Source: Camarhynchus parvulus
Lineage: Eukaryota > Chordata > Aves > Passeriformes > Thraupidae
Assembly (NCBI RefSeq): GCF_901933205.1
Contig: NC_044573.1
Location: 87,316,546-87,380,545, forward strand
Reading direction: 5' to 3'
DNA length: 64,000 nt
Positions 39,061 through 53,945 of this stretch are shown one piece after another. The notes beneath the pieces are model-generated. The model was not told where the DNA came from and made no database searches. It saw only the letters and a program-made list of their open reading frames with translations. The translations under genes and the position numbers were made by a program. How positions within the stretch are numbered: position 1 is the stretch's first letter; each line of letters begins with the position of its first letter.

Positions 39061-41389
39061 CTGCAGATCTGCAAGGATCTTTTAAAAAACTTTTTAAAAA
39101 CTGCTTTCATGCTTGTTTTTAAAACTTCTAATTTAAGTTTTGGAGCTTCCACATTCAGTTCAATTCTGAAGCATGAAATTAATTTCCTATAGTTTTGAGT
39201 TATCTTCAGCCATATTTTGTTATAGATGAGTGAGAGAAAAGATTAAAAGCATCAGGCCTTATTTATAAGGTGAAGAAATCTGAGAATTAAGGAGTTAATT
39301 GTATTCTGGCATGAATACCATTCTCATTACCTCACTGTCCAATATGGGTAAACAGAACCAGAAATATGTTTACAAGTACTTCAAGGACACTATTAATTTT
39401 GATAGATTTTGTATGTACACCAATATATCTGAGAATATTGATTTGGTCCATGGATATATGTCCTGAACTACACAGTATAGGTCCTGCTAATTAGAAACTC
39501 TTAAATTTTCACTAAATTAGTAGATTTCAAAAGATGAAATGTTTTCAGGCACAGTAGCTTGCTAAAACCTCTTTCCTTTACAGGGAATAGAATTAGCTAT
39601 ACTAATTCAATTTGCAAAGATGAAACCAATTAGGGAGTTTTGTTTCTTACTAAATGCACAAATCCTTTTCACAGACATGTTTCATGGAACCCTATGCACT
39701 TACCTATGTATTTTTATCCACAAGAATTCATACCAAGATAGCAAACCAAGAAAAATCCAAGTGCATGCAAAAATGAAAGAAAAAATAAGCAAAAAGATTT
39801 CTCAAAGTTTCTCATCCCAGTTAAACAAGTAACTGACCTTGCAGGTCTTGTCTTTGTTCTGTCCCTGCAGCACAGTCTAGGAAAGAGCACTCCCGGTGGG
39901 AGCTGTTAGTCTTGAATAATAAAACAGATAACATGCAGAGAAGGCTGAACAGAGCCCTTGCAGAGGTTAAGGGAGAAACACTAATTTTGGAAAGGAATCC
40001 CAGTGGTGGATGTAAAATTTGCCCGAATAAAAGGGAACACATGTTCCTGTGGCAAAACAGCTCAGCAACCAAGAAAATAACCAGGCATGAAAAGCTTTAT
40101 TTTCCAATTATATCCATTTAGGGAGTTTGATATATGCACTGTGTATCTCTACCATGTCTTATCCAACTTTTGGTCTCTCTGCAGTCGAGTAGCTCCAGGT
40201 TCAAGCCTGGACTTCTCTGTCAAAGGATTTATGGGGCCAGAGATGCCAGAAAGATCCCCCACAACGTTTTCTCCTTACAATTTAGTCAAAGACCTTTCTC
40301 ATTTTCACAAGTGTTTCTGCTCATAAGTCAGCTGGAAACCCAGAAGAGACCAGGACAAGTTTTACAGAGACGATCTGCTCCCATATCTCTGTTGCAATAT
40401 TATTCTCTGAGAGCTGTTCCCTAGAAAATATGTTGCTCTCACATCTCCAGCCAACATCTGGCCTGAGAACCCCTGCTACACAGATATGAATACAGTCCCA
40501 GTCTTAACACATTGCTGAACTTCCCACTGAGGAGGAGGAAAATGTAAGAAAAGGGAGGGATATAACATTGCCTTCAACTCTACCAGTACAGATTTATGAC
40601 CCTGTTGAAAAGGTGCTCCAGGATCTGCTGCAAGATAGTTGTTGGCTCCCTAGAAGTACCTTTTAAATTCCACCCCTCCCACATTGGAAAGGTGTAGTCT
40701 ACATTCTGCACACAAACAGCCATGAAAATAGAAAAATATTTTGTAAAGGCCAAGTATAGGTCCAGGTAACCCCTAAGACTGCTTATCTTTCCTTAAAGTT
40801 ACGAGTTGCATGGACAGAAGTGCCAAGTGCATAAATCCCTTGCCAAGAGTGTGCAACAGGGTTTAGAGCACTGGGACACTGGAGGCCTGGTTGTCTTCCC
40901 TATCCTGCCTCTCATCTGCTCTTCTCTTTGTCAAGCCTCTCCACTTTCCTGTACATGTAAAGTTTAGCAATACTAATAACACACACTTCTACTGTAAAGC
41001 ATTAACATCTGCTAAAGCAATTAGAATATTCATTCATATTAATAAGAATAATCAGTGGTGCCTATTGGAAGCAAAAACGTACAGGAAGAGAACAGAAAGC
41101 ATTTAGCTGGAAATATAACAGTTGGGAGAAGCGTCTGTGTCATGTGTTGTAAATGTGGAAAACAGAATACAAAAGGCCCTTTTCATTCACATGAGATTCA
41201 CGATCCCTCGTATACCACGTTTGGTGCTGATTTATTTGAATTAAGATGGCAAGAAAACCTCCTCTTGCTGTTTTTTGATGCATTTTTTTAGTTTAGTTTT
41301 CTTTTGTTTTTAATCAAGATCTTGCTCAAGCCCTGTGAGTAAGAATTCAGTAACACATTGTAAATCACATTTTGCAAGTTCTGTGACTT

Positions 41390-41640
41390 CAGATGAGATA
41401 GTAAAAGATAATGCTGTATAATTCACATGTGGCTGGTTTGTCATTCCGGCACCACATGTCAGATTCTCCCTCTACACAGCTGAATGTGTGAGCAAAAGAG
41501 CAGTAGAGCTTGAAAATAATGTAATTTTAAGGCCCTGGTAATTAGAATGTTTTGATTATTGCTGAAACAATTCAGAGTCTTATGAGTGCAAGCCTAAGCC
41601 ATTTTTTAAACAATCTTTGAGTAAATTCAATTTATGATGA
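41390..41640. promoter_or_regulatory. Candidate conserved non-coding element
   Basis: The stretch combines CACATGTGG and CACATGTC E-box-like sites with TAAT/ATTA cores ('cctggtaattagaatgtttt'). It has no coding frame and no repeat signature. It lies about 4 kb beyond the BMP5 stop codon. This is an eye-based candidate enhancer only. Confidence 0.2.
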
Positions 41641-43859
41641 AACTTTTCCAAAAGAGGAATTGAAAAAGAGCTCAAAAACCATCAACCAACCGAAACAGAA
41701 GTAGTACGCAGTGAGCAGTCAAACCTTTCCCCTGTAAATGGTAGAGAAAATTATATTCCAAAACAAAAGTGTGACATCACATCATACCAGGAGGTTTCTC
41801 AAAGCTTCACATACAAAATGAACATCTGAGTAAAACTTTTTCAACAATGTAGTGTTATTTTTAAGGTGTCAGGGGCTGTCACTGGCTACAGTTGCTCAAA
41901 CAAGGTCTAAGGAGAGTCACTGTCCTAAACCTGTCTTTGGAGAGAAATAGGTGATTTGCAATCCAAAAAAGCAACTTTTCTATGTTGTCCCTAAGAGAGT
42001 CTCAGTTAAGGTGTCTACATCACAGGTGTAACTAACACCACTCATGCATCTACCATTTACCAAAATGAGGACCCAAAGGGTCTGACAATTGACTCACATC
42101 GTAATGTAAAGACTAAGTATTGTTTTATAGTGTTATACATCCCAGTATGCAAAACAATCAGCTGTGCTCTCGTGGGCAGCAAGTAAGGCCTGGTTTCTTA
42201 TTCCTGAAAGTACCCAAGCCCCTCGAGTGCCTTCATTTTCACTGCCTACCTAATCACTCACACAATTGCACATTTACCTGAACAGCCTACTGCAGAAGGA
42301 AGAGTCATGGCACTGTTAAGGACATGTCAGCATTTCAGATAGATGCACAGTGAAAAGAAGCATGATCATTGTTTTCTTGAAGACATCCACACCAACGACT
42401 CTCCGAGACCTCTCTAGCTGGGTTTTGCACTGGTCCAATATATTGCTATGTTGTCAGCTACCAGACAGCTTTGCAACATTAATTCTGGGTTCTTTGGGTT
42501 TTCAGCCCTTGAGGTTCCAGTTGTTAAGGACGTTGAAACCCTCAACAACTTGAAAAAGAGCAAAGCTCTTGTGTCCTAAATTATAATAGAAAAGTCTTCA
42601 TAACTAGAGAAACTGATATAGCTACAGATAAGGGTAAATTTTCATATAATTATGTACGTGTTGCATTAAATATGTGTATGTATATTATGAATAAATATAT
42701 ATAAAATAACAAGTATTTGATAGGACAAAGGAAAAGAACAAAAAGTCCTGCATTAGTTTGTACTACTGAAGAAGAGATTATCTGAACAGGTTTACATGAA
42801 AACATGCCTACATTTACTTCTCCAGAGCATGTAGAAAGTTTGGTGCCACTATCCCTAATTACAAACCAAGGAATTATAGGTTATGAATTTATTAGGAATT
42901 TTTAAAAGCATTTTTCCTTTCTAATGTATTTCAAGTAGAGTACTGGCACTTGGAGGTATGATTTGAAGGTATGATTTTTATTAGAAGTGTAGATGGTTCA
43001 CCATTGGCTGTCTAAGAAGCAACAAAATAAATGTAATTTTGCAAAATGTCTGTACTAAAAATGAAGTATAACAAAATCTGTCCATAACCATTGATGATCT
43101 CCTGCTTTTCCTTTTAAAAGGATACATCAAGTCAGTGTCATTTTGTCATGTATCTAAGGAGTAAAGCCACAGCAGAGGAAAACATTATTACAGGTTTATT
43201 ATGTCTCAAAATATAGAAATATATTCCAACAGCATATTTTAAAGAATAATATAACAATAATCTTCAGCTTCTTAGTCTCAAAATGGTACACCATTATTTA
43301 AAAATATATTACTTAATGTACCCAAAATTTAGTGTCCATCAAATTCCATTTAGAATAAATTGAATTCAAAAAAGCACATCCATGTACCCATTTTGTACAA
43401 AAAACCAGTAATTTTTTGAATACGACAGAAGAGTTTAACTTTTCTAAATGGTAATTCAGATGCAGACCTTTTTTCCTACACATTCTTGTGCATGAACTGC
43501 AACTAAATCTATGTAGGCAATGTCAGTATAAAATACAGATGGGAGTGTAAAATGGAACTGTTCTATTAAGCGGAAAGAGTTCCCAAGGCTGAAATCAGAA
43601 CTCCTAATTTTTTTTTAATTGAGTGTATGCATAGAAAGGATTTATGTATTACTCCAATAGCAAGATAAAATAAATTAGTTTCTGCAAAAAAAAACAGCTG
43701 CCTATTCACATGCATACACACAGTCACACACATGCTGATTTTATCAGTCTGTAATCATCTGAGTTTTCTGAGATATGTTTTAAATAACCAGAGAAGTCAG
43801 AGTTTACATGATTAGACTGTCTAAGAAGAAACTTATCAATCCTATCAATTTTTTAGCAA

Positions 43860-44070
43860 CTCTTTGAGAATGGTTTAAAGGAAGCATTTTTAATGAAGGC
43901 AGCTCATGATAAAAGCGTATGTGATAATTAGCCATGTAATAGAGAGAAAAACATTTCTATTTTCTCACTTTCACAGCACTAAAACAAAGGGGTGCCCAAA
44001 GACATTAAGTGTAATTAATTCAAAATAAACCTGTGTGTAGTGGTGATGAGAATGGTAATTTGTAATTGGT
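43860..44070. promoter_or_regulatory. Candidate conserved non-coding element
   Basis: Several TAAT/ATTA-bearing segments cluster here (for example 'gtgataattagccatgtaat', 'aagtgtaattaattcaaaat' and 'tttgtaattggttgtgtaat') with no coding frame. The stretch lies just past the probable 3' end of BMP5 and could be a proximal downstream enhancer, or part of a longer 3' UTR isoform. Confidence 0.2.
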
Positions 44071-44806
44071 TGTGTAATTCAAAGCCAAAGGATTTAACTT
44101 GAGGCCAAAATTTAGTGGGAATAAAAAGTTGTTGATATGGATTTAAGAACTATTAAAGTTGCAAATGCTAAATAAAAGAAAAAGTATCACATATTGAGTC
44201 CCATTATTTAACTCAATTCCCACCTGATAGAAAAGCAGATGGGACTGCAAGTAGGCTGCAAGTTACCCAGCATCATCTTATGAAAGGTGTTTTTCACCTT
44301 TACCTGAAAACAGCCACCACCAGGGATAAGATTTTTGATTAAACATTTGACAACTGCTGCACCCCCCTGTGCCTTCCCTTGCACACTCTTAAAACACATC
44401 CAGGATTGGGAGCTAAATAAAGCAAAGCCCTTCCATACCCTGTATTCTGTATACTTTGTGCATATAGTAGCATGTGTATGTAATGGGAAAGCTTGCATGG
44501 TTTTTTAAAATTTGATTTTGGCTTGCTTTACACTAATATAAAAATACTTGCCAGAGCAGTGTCATAGATAATAGACTGATATGATTTGAGGTAAAAATGT
44601 TGTAGTTCAATTTTTAGTGTTAACTTGGAAAGTCATAGATAGAGGCAAGAGTCTCTCTACACAGAATTTCTGAAGCCTGCAGCCTTTTGCAAACTCTGCA
44701 GGTCACAAGCCAAAAAGTAACATACTCCTCCAGTTACACTCATCGTGTTAAAGAGAATAGTTATAACAATTATGTGCAATTTTTCACTTCTATTTTTTAT
44801 CTCCTA

Positions 44807-44812
44807 TTTATT
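44807..44812 (-). terminator. BMP5: Candidate BMP5 poly(A) signal AATAAA
   Basis: The plus strand reads TTTATT, which is AATAAA on the transcribed sense, about 550 nt past the stop codon. A GT-rich stretch about 50-90 nt further on could serve as the downstream element. Competing hexamers lie at 45308-45313 and 45345-45350. Which is used cannot be decided from sequence alone. Confidence 0.35.
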
Positions 44813-45344
44813 TACTTAAGCACTGTTCAACATTTCACTTTTTCTAATGGAGCAGAAGTTCTAAAAGAAAAAATATGTTTAGCTGTGCAGTTTTGTTTAG
44901 TTTTTTTCTTCCTGTGCCTTTTTCTAAATAAATACCTTGCCACAGTTTTCATTGGCAAAATATGACCAAGTGCACTTAGTTCTTCTAACAATACAAAGCA
45001 GTTACAGAACTTCTGGAGTTTCTTGTTTAAAAAAATTCCATACAAAAAGGCTTTACTTTACAATATTGAAATGGGATAAAGCAAATTTCAGTATGGTCAA
45101 TTGAAAAATTAATTTGTGAACTTCTGCTGCATAGTGAGGTGACCCATTAAATAAATGTTTCTGAAATTTTGCTCATACAAAAGCAACTATATATTTTTAA
45201 ATAAATAAAAGCTACTATGTACACTATACTGTACAATTAAATGAGAGATGACATGAAATGGAATAAATTTAGGCCTGCCTTTTCATCAGCGATGCTCGTA
45301 TCTTGACTTTATTACAATTTTGAATAAAACCCTCTGCTTTAGAT

Positions 45345-45350
45345 TTTATT
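45345..45350 (-). terminator. BMP5: Stop-proximal AATAAA hexamer
   Basis: An AATAAA on the minus strand begins only about ten bases after the BMP5 TAA stop, inside an A-rich run. A second one lies at 45308-45313. Use of either would give an extremely short 3' UTR. The A-rich context makes the first as likely to be incidental as functional. Confidence 0.25.
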
Positions 45351-45360
45351 TTTTTTTGTT

Positions 45361-45510
45361 TTAGTGGCAGCCACATGAACGCACCACCATATTCCTGTAT
45401 TTTTTTAAAATAACATTGGAACTGTCATCAAAGTAGAGCACGGAGATTGCGTTCAGTTTTGTTGGTGCACAGCATGGCTTGGGTACGTGATCAGGGAACA
45501 TCAAATGAAC
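45361..45510 (-). CDS. BMP5: BMP5 exon 7: C-terminal cystine-knot half and stop
   Basis: This last coding exon encodes 49 residues and TAA (45361-45363). It begins [20 protein letters not shown] and ends [11 protein letters not shown]. The [10 protein letters not shown] segment and the RSCGCH end distinguish BMP5 from BMP6 (NPEY, RACGCH) and BMP7 (INPET, RACGCH). It supplies four of the seven conserved cysteines: the adjacent pair (codons 13-14, one of which makes the inter-chain disulfide of the dimer) and the terminal C-x-C. It also supplies the finger-2 strand with [14 protein letters not shown]. The acceptor ...ctttcag joins exon 6 in phase 0. The secreted ligand signals through BMP type I/II receptors and SMAD1/5/8 and acts in cartilage, bone and limb development. 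No frame damage is seen. Confidence 0.98.
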
Positions 45511-49275
<3,765 letters not shown>

Positions 49276-51136
49276 CTAAAACAACAACAAATAAATCCAC
49301 TCATTATATTTTCTCACGCAGGGAATTCATAACTATATCAAACTAAGACTTGCTCAATGACAAAATGAACTTCAGAAGGTGGCATGTGAAATGAATTTTT
49401 TTTTTAAAGTACTTGCTTTGTTCATGTAAAATTGAGATGAAAATTAATGAAACCTAAAAATCTGTACTGAATACCAACTAAGGAGGCTATAAGGGAGACT
49501 GAAGATTAAAATATATTTGCAGAATATTTTTCATTCCAGACTAAAAGTCTTGAGCACTTCTTGCTGCAACAAAAGTAATTAAAATGCATTCTTTTCCTTC
49601 AGCATAGTCAGCACTGTTAACTGTGTTACTGTGTGAGACAGCGTTGCTAGGGATTACCTGTTGGCATGTCAATGAATCATACATTTTCAGTATTTCAAGC
49701 AACACAGCATGGGCAAAAGACCACAAGAGGGAAAATATTTTAAAATGTTAATGAAGGCTGTGTGTTTAGTTTGCTGAATTCCTCCTCTGGCAGGTAATGG
49801 AGGTGCTGCAGGAAGGGCAGAGAGGATCAAGTAGCTACTTGGGATTTGTATCTTTTTTTTTTTTTTTGTATCTTATTTCACCCTGTGTTTCACTCATCAA
49901 ATATTGTACAGTGCAACTCTGGCTTTCCAGCTGAAACTTTTAGTTCTTATAGTAGCCTTTGTGTTAAAAATAGATTTTCTTTTTTCTTTGACTACTGCGG
50001 CCACTATGGCCACTGATCTGAGAGCCTAGCACGTCTTGGAGCATACCAGAATTTACTGTTAAAAAAAAAGCCAAAACAAACCCAAACCAAAAAAAACCTG
50101 TTGATATCTGAAAAAAAACCCTGTAATCAAGAGACAATGGCTCACTTGTTCAGTGGCCTGAGTCCAATACCACAAGCCTGCTCTGTGGCCCTGGACAGGG
50201 TAATTATGCTTTGCAGACTTGGGAAAACAGCCTCTGCCTACTTCTTCAGGCTGCTGTGGGGATAAATGTACTACAAAATATCAGAGAGGATAATGAGGCC
50301 ATAGGAGAGTCTGAGCTAGATACATAAAGGTTGAGCTGTCACTGAAGAGATAGCATACTTTTGCTCCTCATAGACTTGTTCTGCTCCTGGAGAATGGTTT
50401 CAAAGTAATTCAGAGAAATCTGAAATGCACAGGCAACCATCCCTGGGTTCTTACCATATATGCAATAGTTAGAGGTTGCTGAAGGCCTTCTTGTTCTTTC
50501 TTTATAGAGAGTTCCTTGCTTTCTGGAAAAAAACCCTAGATTGATCTCTATTTTCTTTTCCCATAATGCCCTGCCTCTGACTTCATGACCTTTTACTGTA
50601 AGTATATTATTTTTTTGTTACTGTATGGCAGGACGAGTTTTCCTCAGAAATTATATAAAATTAGCTATGGTATCATTAAGATCACTGAGCCTATTTTCCT
50701 CAGGGACATAAATCCAAGATTTATTTCCCTAAGGACCCTACCCGAGTGAAATCTCTATGACCTGCAGCAGACAGCACTGAACAAGGGGGATTTAAATCTG
50801 AACTAGTCAAAATTGAAAACTTTTCATCACTTGATGTGGAGATTTTGGTTTCATTTAGAAATTCACTCAACTCTTGAGCAGTAGTTTAAATTTATCTTTA
50901 TGTGAACGAATCCATATAATAAAGTCCCTAATGTATGCAATATGTTTGAGAGTAGAGCTAAAAAAGGTATAGTGATAGCAATATTGATAAGGATTTGTTA
51001 CAAAATGCATTCAAAGAATCTGTCTCTCATCATTTTAATACCAATTTCCATAAAGAAAACAGAGTGCAAATAATGGGGGACTTTAAAATAGATTGTCCCA
51101 GTTTGAACTGTTAGGAAAGAGCATTTATAATCTTAC
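49276..51136 (-). other. BMP5: BMP5 intron 5
   Basis: A 1.86-kb phase-0 intron with donor CAG|gtaag and acceptor tgttttag. It contains a T15 run at 49853-49867 flanked by ttgtatct copies, an A-rich patch at about 50060-50120 and a MIR-like SINE relic. No other gene is seen. Confidence 0.92.
50130..50300 (+). mobile_element. MIR-like (amniote CORE-SINE) relic
   Basis: The segment 'gctctgtggccctggacagg' + 'gtaatta', then 'cagacttgggaaaacagcct' + 'ctgcctac', then 'ggctgctgtggggataaatg', follows the order of MIR core landmarks: 'tgtgtgaccttgggcaagtcactt', 'cctcagtttccccatctg' and 'ttgtgaggattaaatg'. It is strongly diverged, as expected for a repeat older than the bird lineage. It lies antisense to BMP5. 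A library search would be needed to confirm the family. Confidence 0.45.
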
Positions 51137-51213
51137 CTGCCATCCTAAGTCTCGGAAACTCACATAAAGTTCATGTTTCTTACATGCTTGCTTTTGCTCG
51201 CTTGTGTTATAAT
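51137..51213 (-). CDS. BMP5: BMP5 exon 5: start of the cystine-knot domain
   Basis: The exon is 77 nt. The first two bases complete an Asp codon split with exon 4, followed by 25 codons reading [20 protein letters not shown] and then DLGWQ. It contributes the first conserved cysteine of the mature domain (A-C-K-K-H-E-L, 51182-51184) and the [12 protein letters not shown] strand common to BMP5/6/7. An N-T-S sequon lies just before the cysteine. The acceptor cctgtag and donor CAG|gtaag are near consensus. The exon size and both phases agree with the BMP5/6/7 gene structure. No disruption is seen. Confidence 0.97.
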
Positions 51214-52104
51214 CTACAGGAAGTAAATAACATTCATAAGTTATTTGGAAGCATTGCTAGAACTGACAAGCTTTAGCTATTTTTGAGATCCTTACCAAGC
51301 TGTACAAAGGAAAGGAAAACCATGCAGTCATTTACACTCCTAGGGTTAGTTGTAAAGGCAATGTAAACCTGGAAATATGGAATCAGCACAGTCAGACTGA
51401 TACAATTTCTGTACACTGGCAAAATATTGCATACAGTATTAGGGGAAACAGGTTTTCAAAATGTCTATTTGCTGGCCAGCTGAGTAACACCTCTGATAAT
51501 ATCCACACAGGTCATCAAAGAGGACAAGTGAGACCGTGATCCAAAATATCAGGGAAATCATCTCTAGGTTGGCACAGTTTTAACTACCAGGTAAAGAAAG
51601 TAGCTGAGTTCAAAAGATGAATTAGCAGCAATAAAAAACATCCTAAAACAAGGGAATTTCCAACAATCTCTTAGTTAAACACACAGTGGCATGTATTATA
51701 CTTCTTAATTTTTACCATATATTCTGGAAATATTCACCACTTGATGATATTTAGTTGCTAATACTAACGTAAACAAGAAGACTAACAAGTGCTTTTTAAA
51801 GGACTGAAAGGTGTCTGTCAGAGATGCGTCAGGATAGAAGGACACCCAGAACTTCCCATACATGCTTCTCCATGAGGACCTTACTCCTGGAGAAATTCTG
51901 GTGCTTGTTCCTTACTGCTCCTAAGTAACAGGAATGGAAGGGAATAGGATCATGCCTTCATCACATTAACCCCCAAGGTTGGTTTTTAGAGCTATTCATG
52001 TGGTGCCATAAGTGAAGCATGTGACAGAGCAGGGAGCACAGACTGCCTCCTCTGTTTCCAATTCAAGAATGCTTAAGGTGACTTTTTTGAACCAAAATAA
52101 TCAT

Positions 52105-52180
52105 TCTGGGAAAAAAAGTTCACAAAAAAATTCACAACAAAAACAACAACAAGAAAAAGCAAACAAACAAAAGTCCACAA
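52105..52180 (+). repeat. A-rich (CAA/CAAA)n low-complexity tract
   Basis: About 75 bp are dominated by A with CAA, CAAC and CAAACAAA units. No retroposon body is visible beside it, so it is listed as a simple or low-complexity repeat. Confidence 0.8.
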
Positions 52181-53284
52181 AACCCTGAAAATGAAGACAT
52201 GGAAAAATAAAACAAAACTTTCAGTTTCAGAAAAGGAATTTTTTTAGGCACATTTCTTTTTTAACATTATAAGACTTGAGACTAAAATGGGAAGGTCTCT
52301 GAAAAATTTCAGGATCGTTAAGATTCAGAGAGAAGCTCCTTTCTCACATAAAATGAAAGGAACTTCCGCGGTCTGTTAACTAATCTGGGTAGCTCTTCAC
52401 CATCCTTGCAGAAAACTCTTCCAAATATATGGCCTAGAGGAGTTTTTCTGCAAATTTGTCAAGCGCATCTTGTCAGCCGTCCTGACCTCTGCTACCATTG
52501 CTTCTCTGGGTTCTCTTCAGCTTCTCTGTGTCCAAAGATGTGATGGCCACAACCAAAACCAGTATAAAATAAAGCAAAGTAGTTATTGAGGCTTGTTTTC
52601 TAGTAGTGTTACCCAGAATAGGAGTTTTGCAGTAAAACCACACTGTCAAGTAATCAGCTTCCAAACTTTTTTTTAATGTATTCCTGCCTTGTCAGCCTTA
52701 GGAGTCTGTTGTAGTTTTACAAATCAATGAATAAAGAGCAGATTGGGGATGAGGATGTTGATGAGATCTGCAGCATGATGGGGCTGCAGCAACCATAGTA
52801 GAGTAAAGGTTCTGCGGGATGACATCCACAACAGCATTGCAACCTGTTGCAAGTCAAGCAAAGGTGGCACAAATGCACTGTGGTTGTCTAGGAAAATCTT
52901 GACTGAATTCAAATTCAAATAGGAAGCAAAAGTAATGTGTAATTGGGATGAACCACACAGAAATAATATTAACATGTTGCCTGGGAAAACATAAGAAAAA
53001 TACAGCTTTGTTGTGCAGTAGAGCAAAGGGCCTAGTGACAAGGACTCAGAAGAGGTTAATGTGGCCAGTGATTTCTTTGTCTTGTTTTTTCCTGGCAAGA
53101 TTTACCCCCAGGACTCCCAAGGTCCTGACCCTAGCAGCTGAAGGTCTAGCCACAGTAAAAGAGATAGAGTTAGGAGTCAGCTAAGCAGCTTGAAGATACA
53201 TGAGTCCATGTGAGCAGAAGGGATGAATTTCAGGGTGGGGAATGAGCTGACCAGCACTGCAAAGTCACTTCCTGCCCTTTTTGA

Positions 53285-53945
53285 GCATTCATACACCAAA
53301 AGACATTTCCGATGATTCAAAATGGAAAATGTCACACCCATCTTCGAGAAGGCCAATCAGCTTAACTGCAATTTCTGGGAAATCTTTGGAACAAGTTCTC
53401 ATGGAAACTGTCCAGGCACACAAAGAAGGTGTTTTGGGAAGAGTAAGCATGAATTTACTAGTTCAAACTGTGCCTAACCAACCTGACTGTTTTCTGTGAT
53501 GATCTGACTAGCTTTGTGGGCTTTTGAAGAGCTCTGGGTGTTGATCCCTTTCCTTTAGGAAGGCTTTGGATATGGTCTCCCATCATATTCCTTGTGTCAA
53601 ATTGGTCTAACCAATAAAAAGCTTTGATAGGTTAGAGTACTTTGATAGGTAAGAATATAATGGATGGAAACTTGCCTAGGCTTCTGGGCCCAAACAGTTG
53701 GGGTCAGTGGTACAGAGTCACCTGGCAGCTGGTTACTAGGGAGGTCCCTAAAGGATCAGTGCTGGTATTAGCATCCTTTTTAGTAGCTTGGACAATAGAA
53801 CAGAATGTGTTCTCTGGAAGTTCACAGAGGATATGAGATCTAAGAGGAGTGCTCCATCATCCAAATTACCAATAAAAGGTTGGACTGCACCAGATCCAGA
53901 AGAAACTCGACAAGACCTCATTCAAAATACACAGATAATTTTTTC
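53285..53945 (+). mobile_element. Degenerate CR1-type LINE, reverse-transcriptase region
   Basis: The conceptual translation, with frame changes, follows the CR1 ORF2 RT domain. SRRPISLTAISGKSLEQVLM at 53338-53397 corresponds to the RPVSLTSVPGKIMEQ motif, 'aaggctttggatatggtctc' + 'ccatcat' to KAFDTVSH, and 'ggaggtccctaaaggatcag' + 'tgctgg' to GVPQGSVLG. The catalytic FADD motif is not intact, and stops and frameshifts abound. It is an old, dead copy on the strand antisense to BMP5. The weaker sequence just 5' (from about 53050) may belong to it too. Confidence 0.75.

Larger units (their letters stand above)
25321..44784. other. Non-coding 3' flank proximal to BMP5
   Basis: About 19 kb with no recognisable gene. 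I looked for exons of HMGCLL1, which lies 3' of BMP5 in human, and found none, so it would have to lie further left. Listed sub-features are a long palindrome, a short hairpin, a tandem duplication, simple repeats and candidate regulatory patches. GC-richer patches at about 30440-30620 and 38800-39060 have no identity I can support. Confidence 0.5.
44785..45360 (-). other. BMP5: Probable BMP5 3' UTR
   Basis: This is the sequence directly 3' of the BMP5 stop codon on the minus strand. It is AT-rich, has no splice sites that suggest continuation, and contains AATAAA hexamers. The distal limit is inferred from the hexamer at 44807-44812, which is followed by a G/T-rich stretch on the minus strand. 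Longer isoforms extending further left cannot be excluded. Confidence 0.45.

Noticed and set aside
51290..51370. Possible extra minus-strand mini-exon upstream of BMP5 exon 5
   Set aside because: A cag...gtaagg pair exists but leaves only a few bases between acceptor and donor. Exon 4 joins exon 5 in frame without it.
52724..53098. 124-codon minus-strand ORF in BMP5 intron 4
   Set aside because: No recognisable domain. Its right part may abut the old CR1 relic, and there is no splice or start context for a gene.
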